64,000 nt of DNA, taken from positions 1 to 64,000 of the forward strand of contig CAWBRQ010000011.1 of NCBI GenBank assembly GCA_963791315.1, read 5' to 3'. The stretch is from JACCZX01 sp963791315 (lineage in GTDB: Bacteria; Pseudomonadota; Gammaproteobacteria; Burkholderiales; Burkholderiaceae_F). The notes beneath the pieces were generated by a model. The model was given only the letters and a program-made list of their open reading frames with translations. It ran no database searches and was not told the origin of the DNA. Positions 20,548-30,235 of the stretch are shown here, in pieces (the stretch's first letter is position 1; every line of letters begins with the position of its first letter). Both the position numbers and the translations under genes were made by a program.

Positions 20548-22598
20548 TTCTTACTCCGAAGCGAGCGCGACGACCGGGTCGAGCTTCGCGGCTTTGTTTG
20601 CGGGCAGCTAGCCGAAGACGAGGCCGGTGGCGAACGCGCAGCCGAAGGCGAGCAGCACCGGCGCGAGCGAGAACTGCACCTGCGTGCCGAGCGCATCGAC
20701 GACCGCCGCAGTGCCCAGGCCGCCAGCACGACGCCGATCGCGCCGCCGATCGCCGACACCACCAGCGCCTCGATCAGGAACTGCTGCAGGATGTTGCGCG
20801 TGCGCGCGCCGGTCGCCATGCGGATGCCGATCTCGCGCGTGCGCTCGGTGACGGTCACCAGCATGATGTTCATCACGCCGATGCCGCCCACCAGCAGCGA
20901 GATCGCCGCGATCGAGCCCGAGCAGGATCGTCAGCGTGTTCTGCGTTTCGGTGGCGGTCTCGATGATCGACGCCATGTTGCGGATCTGGAAGTCGACGGT
21001 GCCGTGGCGTTCGAGCGAGCAGCGTCTCGACCGCGGCCTGCGTGTCGTCGATGCGCGTCGACGTCTTCGACCGCGACCGTGACGTGCGCAGGAAGCGCTG
21101 GCCGGACAGCCGCAGCTGGCTGGTCGCGTAGCGGCACGAACACGACGTCGTCCTGGTCCTGCCCGCTCGGCGATGCGCCCTTGCGGCGCCATCACGCCGA
21201 TGACCTGGAACATCAGGTTGTTGACCAGCACGTACTGGCCGAGCGGGTCCTCGCCGTCCGGGAACAGCGCCTTGGCGACCGTCTGCCCGAGCACCGCGAC
21301 CGTTGCGTAGTCGCGCTCGTCCTCTTCGCTGAAGAAGATGCCGCGCGCGATCGGCCATTGCGCGCGCCAGCGGAAACTTCGCCGACGTGCCGGTGACGCT
21401 GGTGCGAGTAGTCGTCGTCGCCGAAGCGCAGCGTCGCGGTGCTGCCCTGTTCGGGCATCGCCGCCAGCACGTTCGGCACTTCGTCGATCGATCGCCTGCA
21501 CGTCGGCCAGCACCAGCGTCGCGGTGTTCTGAAACCCGCGCTGGTTCGGCGCACCGGGGCGCACCAGCAGCAGGTTGGAGCCCATCGCGCTGATGCGGTC
21601 GATCGACGGCCTGCTTGGCGCCGTCGCCGATCGCGAGCATCGCGATCACCGAGCCGACGCCGATCACGATGCCGAGCAGCGTCAGCACCGGTGCGGAATA
21701 CATTGGCGCGCAGCGCACGCAGCGCGCGTCTTCGCGGCCTCGACCACATCCGCGCCGTGCGAAATGCGCGCCGCGGCGCGGCTGCCACGCGGCGGCGGCG
21801 TTGCGGTTCGGCGGCGCGGCTGCGGGCCGGGGTCGGCGACGATGTGGCCGTCCTTGATCTCGATCACGCGCTGCGCGTGCTCGGCGACTTCGCGCGCGTG
21901 CGTGATCAGGATCACGGTGTGACCCTGCGCCCGACAGGTCCTTCAGCAGCGGCATCACGTCGGCGCCGCTCTTGCTGTCGAGCGCGCCGGTCGGCTCGTC
22001 GGCGAGGATGATCGCGGCCGCCGTTCATCAGCGCGCGCGCGATCGAGACGCGCTGCTGCTGGCCGCCCGACAGCTGGTTCGGCCGATGGTGCGAGGCGGT
22101 CGGCCAGGCCGAGCGCGTCGAGCAGTTCGCTCGCGCGCGCATGGCGCTCGGCCGGCGGCAGGCCGGCGTAGACCGCCGGCATCTCGACGTTCTCGGCCGC
22201 GCTGCCGGTCGCGATCAGGTTGTAGCTCTGGAACACGAAGCCGAAGGCTTCGCGGCGCAGCTCGCGCCAGCTCGTCGCGGTCGAGCGTCCGAGACGTCGC
22301 GGCCCATGAACTGGTAGCTGCCCGCGGTCGGGCCGGTCGAGGCAGCCGAGGATGTTCATCAGCGTGCGACTTGCCCGAGCCCGACGCGCCCATGATCGCG
22401 ACGAACTCGCCCGCGTAGATCTGCAGGTCGATGCCGTGCAGCACCTCGACCGCGAGGTCGCCGTTGACGTAGGTCTTGGTGACGCCGCGCAGCTCGATCA
22501 GCGGCGTCGTGTCGCGCGTGAGGTGCTGTGCGCTTTGCGGCAGCAGGGAATCGTGACTGTCGCAGCGTCGGGATGGGCGCGAGCTGTCGGGACGTCAT
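20544..22598 (-). pseudogene. macB: MacB-like ABC efflux ATPase/permease (many frameshifts)
   Basis: Inner-membrane component of a MacAB-type tripartite exporter. N-terminal ATPase fragments: LHGIDLQIYAGEFVAIMGASGSGKS (Walker A), [24 protein letters not shown] (signature, from two frames), [26 protein letters not shown]. The C-terminal FtsX-type permease ends VMNIMLVTVTERTREIGIRMATGART. At least ten indels between 20700 and 22500 spread the protein over all frames. Start overlaps the macA stop (ATGA) and the stop overlaps the nodT start (ATGA), so one tightly coupled operon. MacB pumps carry macrolides, lipopeptides or siderophores; which one is unknown here. Confidence 0.75.
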
Positions 22599-24030
22599 CG
22601 CCTGAAGCCTCCGCCGGCTCCAACCGGTGCGCCTGTTGCGCCCGGCGGGCTGAGTGCGGGCGTTGCGCCCTTGGTTTGCGCGGCAGTGCGCGGCGCTTCC
22701 GGCACCTTCACGCCGACGACGATGCGCTCGCCTTCGTTCAGGCCGGAGAGGATTTCGGCGCTGACGCGGCTCGCGACACCGACGGTCGACTTCGCGCTCG
22801 ACAGTGGTTGCGCTGTCGGCTGCGGTGGCGACTTTGACGATCGCGCGGCGTGGCGTAGTCGATGCTGGTGCCGGCTGCTGCCTTCGCGGCGCACTCCGCG
22901 CTGGCGATCGCCGCGGGGTCTGTCTGCGGAGCAGTTCGCTGCTCTTCGCAGGCGCGCTCGTCGATTTCGGCGCGGTATCAGGCGCCGTGCTGGCACGTCA
23001 TCCAGCGCGGCGGCTGCGGCGGCTTGTGCGCGTGGCGCTGCGGACGCTGGATACGTCAGCGCTGCCACCGGCACCGCCAGCACATCGCGCGCTTCGGCGA
23101 CGACGAAGAACACCTGCGCCGTCATCTGCGGCATCAGCACCTTGTTCGGGTTCGGCACGTCGAACAGCGCGTTGTAGAGCACGACGTTGTTGGTGACCGT
23201 CGGCGTCGGCTCGATCTTGCGCAGCTGGCCGTAGAAGCGGCGGCCCGGGCTGCCGAGCGTCGTGAAGTAGCTCGACATGCCCTGGCGCAGCTTGGCGACG
23301 TCGGCTTCGCCGACCTGCGTCTGCACGGTCATCGTCGACAGATCGGCGATGCGCAGCAGCGTCGGCGCCGACTGGTTGGCGTTGAGTGTCTGGCCCTTGC
23401 TTCGCGGTGATGCTGATCACCGTGCCGCGACATCGGCGCGTAGATCTTCGTGAACTTCAGGTTCGCTTCCTCGACGCGCATGCTGGCCTGCTGCTGCATC
23501 GATCTGCGCCTTCAGCGTGTTGATCTGCGCTGCGTCGCGGCGCGCACGCGCGGTCTCGGCGTTCTGCACCTGCTCGGTGGTGGTCGCTTCTTCGGCCATC
23601 AGGTTCTTCTGGCGCTGCAGGTCGCGCTGAGCTTTCTCGAGGTTGACTTGGCGCTCGACCAGTGTCGCCTGCGTTGCGCACGCAGCGAGGCGCGGTTGGC
23701 ATCGACGCGGGCGGTCGACTGCGTGGCGTCGATCTCGGCCAGCAGGTCGCCTTCTTTGACTTCACTGCCGACGTCGACGTGAAGCTTCTTCAACTGGCCC
23801 GATACCTGCGCGCCCACGTCGACGTAGTCGCGCGGCTGCAGCGAGCCGGTCGCGCCGACCAGGTCTTCGATGTCGCCGCGCTGCACGGTGGTGAAGATCA
23901 ATTCGTCGGCCTTGGTTCTACTGTTGCCCCAGGCCTTCCATGCCCACCAGCTACCGGCTGCGATCGCGATCGCGAGCAGTGCCAGAGCGGCGGGGCGAAT
24001 CCAGGGTCGACGTGCGAGAAGTGCGTTCAT
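22595..24030 (-). pseudogene. macA: MacA-like periplasmic adaptor (membrane fusion protein), frameshifted
   Basis: First gene of the pump operon. ATG 24030 starts MNALLARRPWIRPAA with an uncleaved N-terminal membrane helix (residues 10-30). Then TTVQRGDIEDLVGATGSLQPRDYVDVGAQVSGQLKKLHVDVGSEVKEGDLLAEIDA is the beta-barrel/lipoyl half motif of MacA. Fragments of the coiled coil and of a C-terminal IVVGVKVPEAPR domain follow. Frames break near 23680, 23500, 23420, 23000 and 22860. Adaptor, ATPase/permease and outer-membrane factor are in the order A-B-nodT. Confidence 0.75.
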
Positions 24031-24267
24031 CAGGTTGCAACCAGCGAGGAGTGGGCTTGTGGAACTAACGCGCAACCCTGATCAGCTGCGGACGCCCGGG
24101 GCACAACCCAACTCATCCATTCGGCGCCATTCGGAAACATGTGTATCCGAATGAAACGGCGGGTTTTAGACAGGCAATTCAACGCGTAGCGCGGTGCGTA
24201 CCGATTGCTCTGCTTACAAGCTCATTTTTGACAATTCACCGCGCTGCATGAGACGTAGTCTCGCGCA

Positions 24268-26055
24268 ATGCAAGACCACTCCGCGAGGTTTCGCGCCATC
24301 CAGGTACGAGCGTCCGCGCTGACCGCCAACGCGTCAGGGCGCGCGGCCGCAGACATGCTGATCGAGCTCGACGGCCTGCAGCGTGAGCTCAGGGCAGCCG
24401 AAGCGCGTACCGACGCCTACGTTGCAGCGGTGTTCGCGGTGGTCGCAGGATTCAACGCCCTCGGGCGCGCGCAAAAGATGGGGCCGTTGCTCGAGCGTGC
24501 AATCGACATTTGCCGCGATCTTCCGGATCGCCGTCTGCTGCGAAGAGCCCTTTCGCTGCATGGGTATTTCACCGGGGACATCATCAACGCGCCCGCGGCG
24601 CTGGGAAGTCTGCAGGAAGCGGTCGAGATCGCGCGCGAAATGGAAGACCCGGTCGCCGAAGTGTCGACCGTGGTCAATCTCGGCGTTGTGCTGACCAATA
24701 TCGGTTGGGACGACAAGGCACAGCGAGCTTTTCAACTTGCGTGGGATGTGTACGAGCGCTGGCCGGAGGCCTTCGAGGGCATGGACGCGAGCGGACAGCC
24801 AGCGGTGTTGATGGCAGCCGCGGCGGCGGCCAACACGGCGGCGATCTCTTCGCAGTTGAATGATGTCGAACGCGGGCTCGAGTTCAGCACGCGCGCGCGG
24901 GCACTCGCCCGAAGTCAGGATGCCAATCCTCCGCACCGCACGGTCCAACTGCATTACGACAATATTCATTGCATTCTGTTGGCCAAGGCCGGACGGTTGA
25001 CTGAGGCGAGCGATGTCGCCAAGTCAATGTTCGCAACAGCAAAGGGTTCGGCCAACGTACGTTGGGAATATCTCGCGTTGCAGGCCGCAGGAACGGTGGA
25101 AGTGCGCCTCGGCAAAGTCGATGAAGGGCTCGAGCTGCTGAGAAAGTCTCACCGCCGCGCTGCGTCGATCTCGAACGGCATGGAAGTACCGGCGCACTTG
25201 GTACTGGCGGATGCCTATCGCTATGTAGGGCGCGGCGAAGAAGCTCTGCAGGTGATGCGCGACGTGTCAGTGCTCTTGAAGAAGATGCAGCGGTTGCACT
25301 TCGACCGCGCCGATCCGCAGGCGAGTGAGCCGGACGATCGCGAGTGGGAAAACACGCGTCCCCTGGGATGGGAAGAAACGATCACGATTGACAGCAAGCT
25401 GGTTGCTCTCGAAAACCTCGCTGCTGCCGCCGAAGCGAAACAGGAGCCGAGTGGCGAGCACACGATCCGCGTTGGCGCTCTGGCACGGATGGTCGCCAAT
25501 CAGCTTCCCTGGGCGATTGCGATCCAGATGTCGATCGAGCGTGCTGCCCGGCTGCACGATGTGGGCAAAGGCTCCGTTCCGGAATCACTGCTGCGCCAGC
25601 GAGGCCCGCTGACGTGGCAGGAAAAGGAATTCCTGCACTCACACGCGAAGTTTGGTGAGGAGCTGATACGCGAGCAGCTTGGAACTCAGCGCGGCGCTGT
25701 TTTCGCGCACGTCGCACGCTCACATCACGAGCGGTTCGATGGCAATGGCACGCCCGATGGTCTGTCGGGTCAGGATATTCCGCTCGAAGCGCGCATCGTG
25801 CATGCGGCGGACGCCTACGACTCGTTGACGCACGACCGGCCGTGGAGAAAAGCGTTGCCGCACGATGAGGTGCGCATTTACTTGTGCACCGAAAAGAGCG
25901 CGCAGTTCGACCCCGGTGTCGTCGACGCGCTTCTGCAGGTCACCAAAGACCTCCGCGCAACGGGCCGAAGCCTGGATGACCAATTGGTCGAGAAGGCAGA
26001 GCCGTCAGACTTCGTCACCGCGCGTCGCGCATTGGGAAAACTGCTTGTGAACTAG
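24268..26055 (+). CDS. TPR protein with C-terminal HD-GYP-like domain (GYP replaced by GTP)
   Basis: 595 aa, intact. Residues about 1-330 are helical TPR-like repeats (ALSLHGYFTGD, VNLGVVLTNIGWDDKAQRAF, LVLADAYRYVGRGEEAL). Residues about 395-560 are an HD-GYP domain: EHTIRVGALARMVAN, the metal pair HD in LHDVGKG at 430-431, LTWQEKEFLHSHAKFGEELI, HHERFDGNGTPDGLSGQDIPLEARI with the HH pair near 486-487, then ADAYDSLTHDRPWRKA and FDPGVVDAL. HD-GYP proteins hydrolyse cyclic di-GMP; here the Tyr of GYP is Thr (residue 495), while the HD and HHE metal positions stay. No signal peptide or receiver domain, so TPR is the only sensory part. The ATG has no clear SD. Confidence 0.85.
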   Translation: MQDHSARFRAIQVRASALTANASGRAAADMLIELDGLQRELRAAEARTDAYVAAVFAVVAGFNALGRAQKMGPLLERAIDICRDLPDRRLLRRALSLHGYFTGDIINAPAALGSLQEAVEIAREMEDPVAEVSTVVNLGVVLTNIGWDDKAQRAFQLAWDVYERWPEAFEGMDASGQPAVLMAAAAAANTAAISSQLNDVERGLEFSTRARALARSQDANPPHRTVQLHYDNIHCILLAKAGRLTEASDVAKSMFATAKGSANVRWEYLALQAAGTVEVRLGKVDEGLELLRKSHRRAASISNGMEVPAHLVLADAYRYVGRGEEALQVMRDVSVLLKKMQRLHFDRADPQASEPDDREWENTRPLGWEETITIDSKLVALENLAAAAEAKQEPSGEHTIRVGALARMVANQLPWAIAIQMSIERAARLHDVGKGSVPESLLRQRGPLTWQEKEFLHSHAKFGEELIREQLGTQRGAVFAHVARSHHERFDGNGTPDGLSGQDIPLEARIVHAADAYDSLTHDRPWRKALPHDEVRIYLCTEKSAQFDPGVVDALLQVTKDLRATGRSLDDQLVEKAEPSDFVTARRALGKLLVN

Positions 26056-26260
26056 CGGTGCTCAGCGGCGATTCAAGCGCAATCTGTTGGTAAAAAAGTA
26101 ACTCGTTTGTAGATTCGACCCGCGCGCAGCTCGCGCTTTCAAGCGGCCAACAGGCACAGCCGCTGCTCCCAAAAACCTATCAAGCGTCGTAATCCCGACT
26201 GAGCCAGGACGCTTGCGTTCGCCTTCAGGCGAACGTGTCGGACTCAACAGGAGAAGACAT

Positions 26261-26632
26261 ATGCTCAAGCACATCAGTATTGTCGGAGCCATAGCAGCGA
26301 TATCGTTTGCGGGTTGCTCCACGCGTGTCATCGAGCGCGAAGTCATTCACACGCCGGCACCGCAACCGGTGGCGGTGCAGACCGCGCCAGCACCCACTCC
26401 GGTGATAGTCGCCACCGTACAGCCTCCGGCGCCGCAAGCAGAAAAAGTTCCTCCGGCTCCAAGTACCGACGCGGTGTGGATCCCCGGCTACTGGAACTGG
26501 CAGAACGATCAGTACGTTTGGGTGACGGGTCGCTATGAGCCCGCACGCGTCGGCTATACGTGGGTGCCCAATCGTTGGGAATACACGAATGGCCGCTGGC
26601 AGATGGTAGGCGGCGCCTGGGTGCGTCAGTAA
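26261..26632 (+). CDS. YXWGXW-repeat lipoprotein
   Basis: 123 aa from ATG 26261 with SD AGGAGAAG. The lipobox is ISFAGC. A Pro/Val/Ala-rich linker (residues 30-75) leads to aromatic repeats WIPGYWNWQNDQYVWVTGRYE and YTWVPNRWEYTNGRWQMVGG, the YXWGXW-type pattern of envelope lipoproteins common in proteobacteria. The function is unknown. A strong hairpin follows. Confidence 0.8.
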   Translation: MLKHISIVGAIAAISFAGCSTRVIEREVIHTPAPQPVAVQTAPAPTPVIVATVQPPAPQAEKVPPAPSTDAVWIPGYWNWQNDQYVWVTGRYEPARVGYTWVPNRWEYTNGRWQMVGGAWVRQ

Positions 26633-26640
26633 GTGACAAG

Positions 26641-26670
26641 CGCACGCGCACTTCAACGAGTGCGCGTGCG
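26641..26670. terminator. Strong hairpin, probably bidirectional terminator
   Basis: Perfect 12-bp inverted repeat CGCACGCGCACT / AGTGCGCGTGCG with loop TCAACG, directly between the convergent lipoprotein and alcohol dehydrogenase genes; the latter's stop codon begins at the next base. A short TTAAT follows on the plus strand. Confidence 0.7.
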
Positions 26671-27736
26671 TTAATCGGTAGTGGTCTTCAGTTTCGCCAT
26701 GTCGATGACGAAGCGGTATTTCACGTCGCTCTTGAGCATGCGCGCATAGGCTGTCTCGATCTCGTCCATCCGAATGTGTTCGATGTCGGAGACGATGCCG
26801 TGCTCGGCGCAGAAGTCGAGCATCTCCTGGGTTTCGCGGATGCCACCGATCAACGAGCCGGCGAGGCGCCTGCGTTTCATGATGAAGTTGAAAACACCCG
26901 GCGATGGATGTGGGTTCGCGGGTGCGCCTACTAGCGTCATCGTGCCGTCGAGTTTGAGCAGCACCATGAAGGCGTCGAGGTCGTGCGGCGCCGCCACCGT
27001 ATTCAGGATGAAGTCGAAGCTCCCGACATGCTTGGCCATTTCGTCGGCGTTCTTCGATATCACGACTTCTTTCGCGCCAAGGCGCAGCGCGTCGTCGCGC
27101 TTGTTGGCTGGAGGTGGTGAAAAGCACCACGTGCGCGCCCATTGCCGCGGCAATCTTGACACCCATGTGTCCAAGTCCGCCGAGGCCGACGATGCCCACC
27201 TTGTGTCCCGGCCCCACTTTCCACTCGCGCAGCGGTGAATACGTGGTGATGCCGGCGCACAGCAACGGCGCCACGGCGGCCAGATCCGCCTCGGGGTGCG
27301 TAATGCGAAGCACGAACGATTCGCGCACGACGATTTGGTTGGAGTAGCCGCCGTACGTGTTGGCTCCGGTGCCCTGCTCCGGACCGTTGTAAGTGCCGGT
27401 GAAGCCGTTGTCGCAGTACTGCTCCAGACCTTGCGCGCAAGGTGCGCAACGCTGGCAACTGTCGACCAGGCAGCCGACGCCGACCAGATCGCCGACGCGA
27501 AAGTTCGACACCCGGTCGCCCACCTTCGTTACGCGGCCGACGATCTCGTGGCCAGGAACCGAGGGGTAACGGGTGTTGCGCCACTCATTGCGCGCCGTGT
27601 GTAAATCCGAATGGCAAACACCGCAATAGAGAATGTCCAGCGCAACATCCTGCGGGCCCGGTAAGCGACGCTCGAATGAAAAGGGGCCGAGCGGCGTACT
27701 GGCGGACATCGCGGCGTAGCCGTGTGCTTGAGGCAT
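26671..27736 (-). CDS. Zinc-dependent alcohol dehydrogenase, AdhA/YahK (cinnamyl-ADH) type (one frameshift)
   Basis: About 354 aa medium-chain dehydrogenase that interconverts aldehydes and primary alcohols with NADP(H). The catalytic zinc site is YCGVCHSDLH near residue 38 and PGHEIVGRV near 60; the structural zinc cluster is C-QRCAPCAQGLEQYC near 95. The coenzyme motif is GLGGLGHMGVKIA near 185, and FILNTVAAPHDLDAF and LIGGIRETQEMLDFC are family typical. The frame breaks near 27110 between VVLFTTS and DDALRLGAKEVV. It stands alone. The start could be internal (MSASTPLG, ten codons in). Confidence 0.85.
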
Positions 27737-27771
27737 CGCTTACCTTGTGACGGAGGGAGAACAGTTAACCG

Positions 27772-29163
27772 CTAGACCACCTCTTCGGCGTGCAGCGGCA
27801 TCTTTAACTTGCGTAGCGCATCTTGCACCTTCTTGACTGGCACATCGCGAACAGAAGTCCCTTCTTCGATCGCGACTGCTGCCGCGACGCCCGCCGCTTG
27901 TCCGGTTGCCATGCACGCCGGCATGTTGCGCGAGCGCGCATGCGCCACGTGGTCGGCAGAGATGCAACGGCCGGCGACCAGCAGGCCTTCGACGCCCTGC
28001 GGCACGAGGCAGCGATAGGGAATCTCGTACGGAGGTAGCGACTGAAAGTCGACGTCGCCGCCCTTTGGATCATGAATGTCCAACGCAGACGCATCGGCCG
28101 CGATCGAATCGTCGAAGTGATGGCCGCCGAGCGAATCAGGGCCGGTCAACGTGTATTGACCCACGATGTGCCGCGTCTCGCGCACGCCGAGAATCGGTGA
28201 CACCTGACCGATGCGCGCTTTCTCGAACCCCGGGATTGTTTCGCGCAGGCAACGTGCGACACCTTCGATCTGTCGATAACACTCGACGATCGCAGCAGTG
28301 AACTCCTTCGGCGAGAAAACGTTGACGCCGAGCACGCGCGTGCCGTTTACGTACATCAGCCCACCCGCAGTCTTCAGCGTGATGTTGTCGCGCTGTAACT
28401 TGACGCCGGTGTCCTTCTGCCACTTCTGCAGCGTCTTGTTGAAGCCGGTGAGCCACAGGTTGTAGTCGAGCCCCTCGTCGGTCTTCGGAATTGCGCGCGC
28501 CGGAATGTCGTCTGACGTCTTGGCCCACTCGGCCAGGCGCTTGATGTCGACGTTCGACATCGTGAAGTACATCGACACCGGCTGCATGACGTTCTTGTCC
28601 GCATCGCCGGAGCCCATCACGAACGGCACGTTCGCCTTGAACGCCATGTCGGCGTCGGCCGAGCAATCGATCACTACTTTGGCACCGACAAACTGGCGGC
28701 CGCCCTTGTTCTCGATCACCACACCGGTGACCTTGCCGTTTTCAACCACGGGATTGGAGACAAATGTCTCGAACAGAATCTGCACGCCGGATTCGACGCA
28801 CAGGCGCGTCAGCAGCATCTTCATCATCTCGGGGTCGGTGGGTGACGCAATCTTCACGTCGCCCGTTTTCGTCATCGCCATATAGTCGTCGCCGGCGCCG
28901 CCTGCGCTGCGCGCGAGATTCCAGATTTCAAGCGGCAGTCCGCCAATCAGCGCGCCCGAGGGCTTCGTGTTAAGGCCCAGCGTCAGAACTCCGCCGAGCG
29001 AGCCGAAGCGCTCGATCATCACGACACTCTTCCCGCGCCGCGCCGCAGAGATCGCAGCCAGCGGGCCGGTGGTGCCGCCGCCCACAACCACGACATCGAC
29101 ATCCATTAGCACCGGAATCTGACGTGCCGGCTCGGTGATCGTTCTCGTTACGTTCGTATCCAT
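27772..29163 (-). CDS. FAD-dependent oxidoreductase (FAD_oxidored family)
   Basis: 463 aa, intact. The ADP-binding motif VVVVGGGTTGPLAAISAARRGKSVVMIER at about 24-52 and AKVVIDCSADADMAFKANVPF in the middle (acidic metal/flavin contact) mark the FAD_oxidored family of flavoproteins. The C-terminus has VAGRCISADHVAHARSRNMPACMATGQAAGVAAA, the final FAD-contact helix. The gene starts two bases after the Bug gene and shares its promoter and GntR regulator, so it probably oxidises the compound that the Bug protein binds. Confidence 0.8.
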   Translation of the reverse strand: MDTNVTRTITEPARQIPVLMDVDVVVVGGGTTGPLAAISAARRGKSVVMIERFGSLGGVLTLGLNTKPSGALIGGLPLEIWNLARSAGGAGDDYMAMTKTGDVKIASPTDPEMMKMLLTRLCVESGVQILFETFVSNPVVENGKVTGVVIENKGGRQFVGAKVVIDCSADADMAFKANVPFVMGSGDADKNVMQPVSMYFTMSNVDIKRLAEWAKTSDDIPARAIPKTDEGLDYNLWLTGFNKTLQKWQKDTGVKLQRDNITLKTAGGLMYVNGTRVLGVNVFSPKEFTAAIVECYRQIEGVARCLRETIPGFEKARIGQVSPILGVRETRHIVGQYTLTGPDSLGGHHFDDSIAADASALDIHDPKGGDVDFQSLPPYEIPYRCLVPQGVEGLLVAGRCISADHVAHARSRNMPACMATGQAAGVAAAVAIEEGTSVRDVPVKKVQDALRKLKMPLHAEEVV

Positions 29164-29165
29164 GA

Positions 29166-30143
29166 TCAGTCGCCTTTCGCGCCAGAGTCTTTAACCGCCT
29201 GTGCCCACTTGGTGATCTCGCTTCGGTTCCATGCTGCAAACTGTTCCTGCGTGTTGCCGACCACGATCGCGCCGCTTTGAGCGAGACGTTCCTTGATCTC
29301 GGGCGTGCGCAGCACTGCCACCAGGTCGGTATAGATCTTGTCGACGATGTCCTTCGGCGTACCCGCGGGAACCAGCGCACCGATCCATGACACGGCTTCG
29401 AAGCCGGGGATGCCTGCCTCGGCAACGGTGGGCACGTCGGGCAGCGAAGGCGAGCGCGTTGCGCTCGTCACCGCGATCGGCCGCAGTGCGCCGGACTTGA
29501 TGTGCGGCATCACCGCGACGATGTTGTCGAACATCAGTTGCACGCGGCCGCTCATCAGATCCGTGTAGGCCGCCGGTGTGCCCTTGTACGCCACGTGCGC
29601 CATGTCGGTGCCGGTATTTTTCTTGAACATCTCGCCGGCGAGATGGTTGGAAGTTCCCACACCGCCGGAACCGAAGTTGATCGTGCCCGGATTGGCCTTC
29701 GCGTACGCAATCAGCTCTTTGACGCTCTTTGCCGGTACGTTGTTGTTGGCGACGAGCACCAGTGGTGTCGTTGCAACCAGCGTTATGGGCGTGAAGTCTT
29801 TCAGGTAGTCATAGTTGAGCTTCGAGTAATACGAAGCGCTGATCGCGTTGGCGACCGTGCCGAAGAAGATGGTGTAGCCGTCGGCCGGCTGCTTGGCTGC
29901 GATCTCGCTGCCGAGATTGCCACCCGCGCCGGGCCGGTTGTCGATCACGACCGGTTGGCCCCACTTGGCAGAGAGCTTCTCGCCAATAGCGCGGGCGATC
30001 ACGTCAGTGGCGCTCGCCGCGGGGAAGCCGAAGATGATCTTGACGGGTTTGTTGGGGTAGGGATCGGCGGCATTCGCGCTGCCCACGCCGATCAGGGCTG
30101 CGATCGAGATTGAGACGCCTGCGAGCGTCGATTTGAATTTCAT
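29166..30143 (-). CDS. Bug/TctC family substrate-binding protein
   Basis: 325 aa, intact. Sec signal 1-25 (SANA|ADPYP), then PNKPVKIIFGFPAASATDVIARAIGEKLSAKWGQPVVIDNRPGAGGNLGSEIAAKQPADGYT, AYKGTPAAYTDLMSGRVQLMFDN and LPDVPTVAEAGIPGFE, the complete Bug pattern in the usual order. It binds a small carboxylate or amide in the periplasm. First gene of the Bug-FAD oxidoreductase pair, divergent from GntR, with the palindromic operator between them. Confidence 0.9.
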   Translation of the reverse strand: MKFKSTLAGVSISIAALIGVGSANAADPYPNKPVKIIFGFPAASATDVIARAIGEKLSAKWGQPVVIDNRPGAGGNLGSEIAAKQPADGYTIFFGTVANAISASYYSKLNYDYLKDFTPITLVATTPLVLVANNNVPAKSVKELIAYAKANPGTINFGSGGVGTSNHLAGEMFKKNTGTDMAHVAYKGTPAAYTDLMSGRVQLMFDNIVAVMPHIKSGALRPIAVTSATRSPSLPDVPTVAEAGIPGFEAVSWIGALVPAGTPKDIVDKIYTDLVAVLRTPEIKERLAQSGAIVVGNTQEQFAAWNRSEITKWAQAVKDSGAKGD

Positions 30144-30194
30144 GTGTTCTCCTTGGGAATTGGCCGCGCTATAGACGTTGCTGGCTCAAGTGCT

Positions 30195-30222
30195 ACAATA
30201 CTACATTACTATATAGTATTGT
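30195..30222. promoter_or_regulatory. Probable GntR operator in the divergent intergenic region
   Basis: Perfect 9-bp inverted repeat ACAATACTA (30195-30203) / TAGTATTGT (30214-30222), with a nested 12-bp perfect palindrome TACTATATAGTA at 30207-30218. The stretch is far more AT-rich than its surroundings. It lies just before the GntR SD and within the Bug promoter region, so a bound repressor could block both. Confidence 0.65.
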
Positions 30223-30235
30223 CAAGGTAACGATT

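Noticed and set aside
24242..24267. GAGAC-GTA-GTCTC palindrome just before the TPR/HD gene
   Set aside because: Only five pairs; too short to call an operator or terminator.
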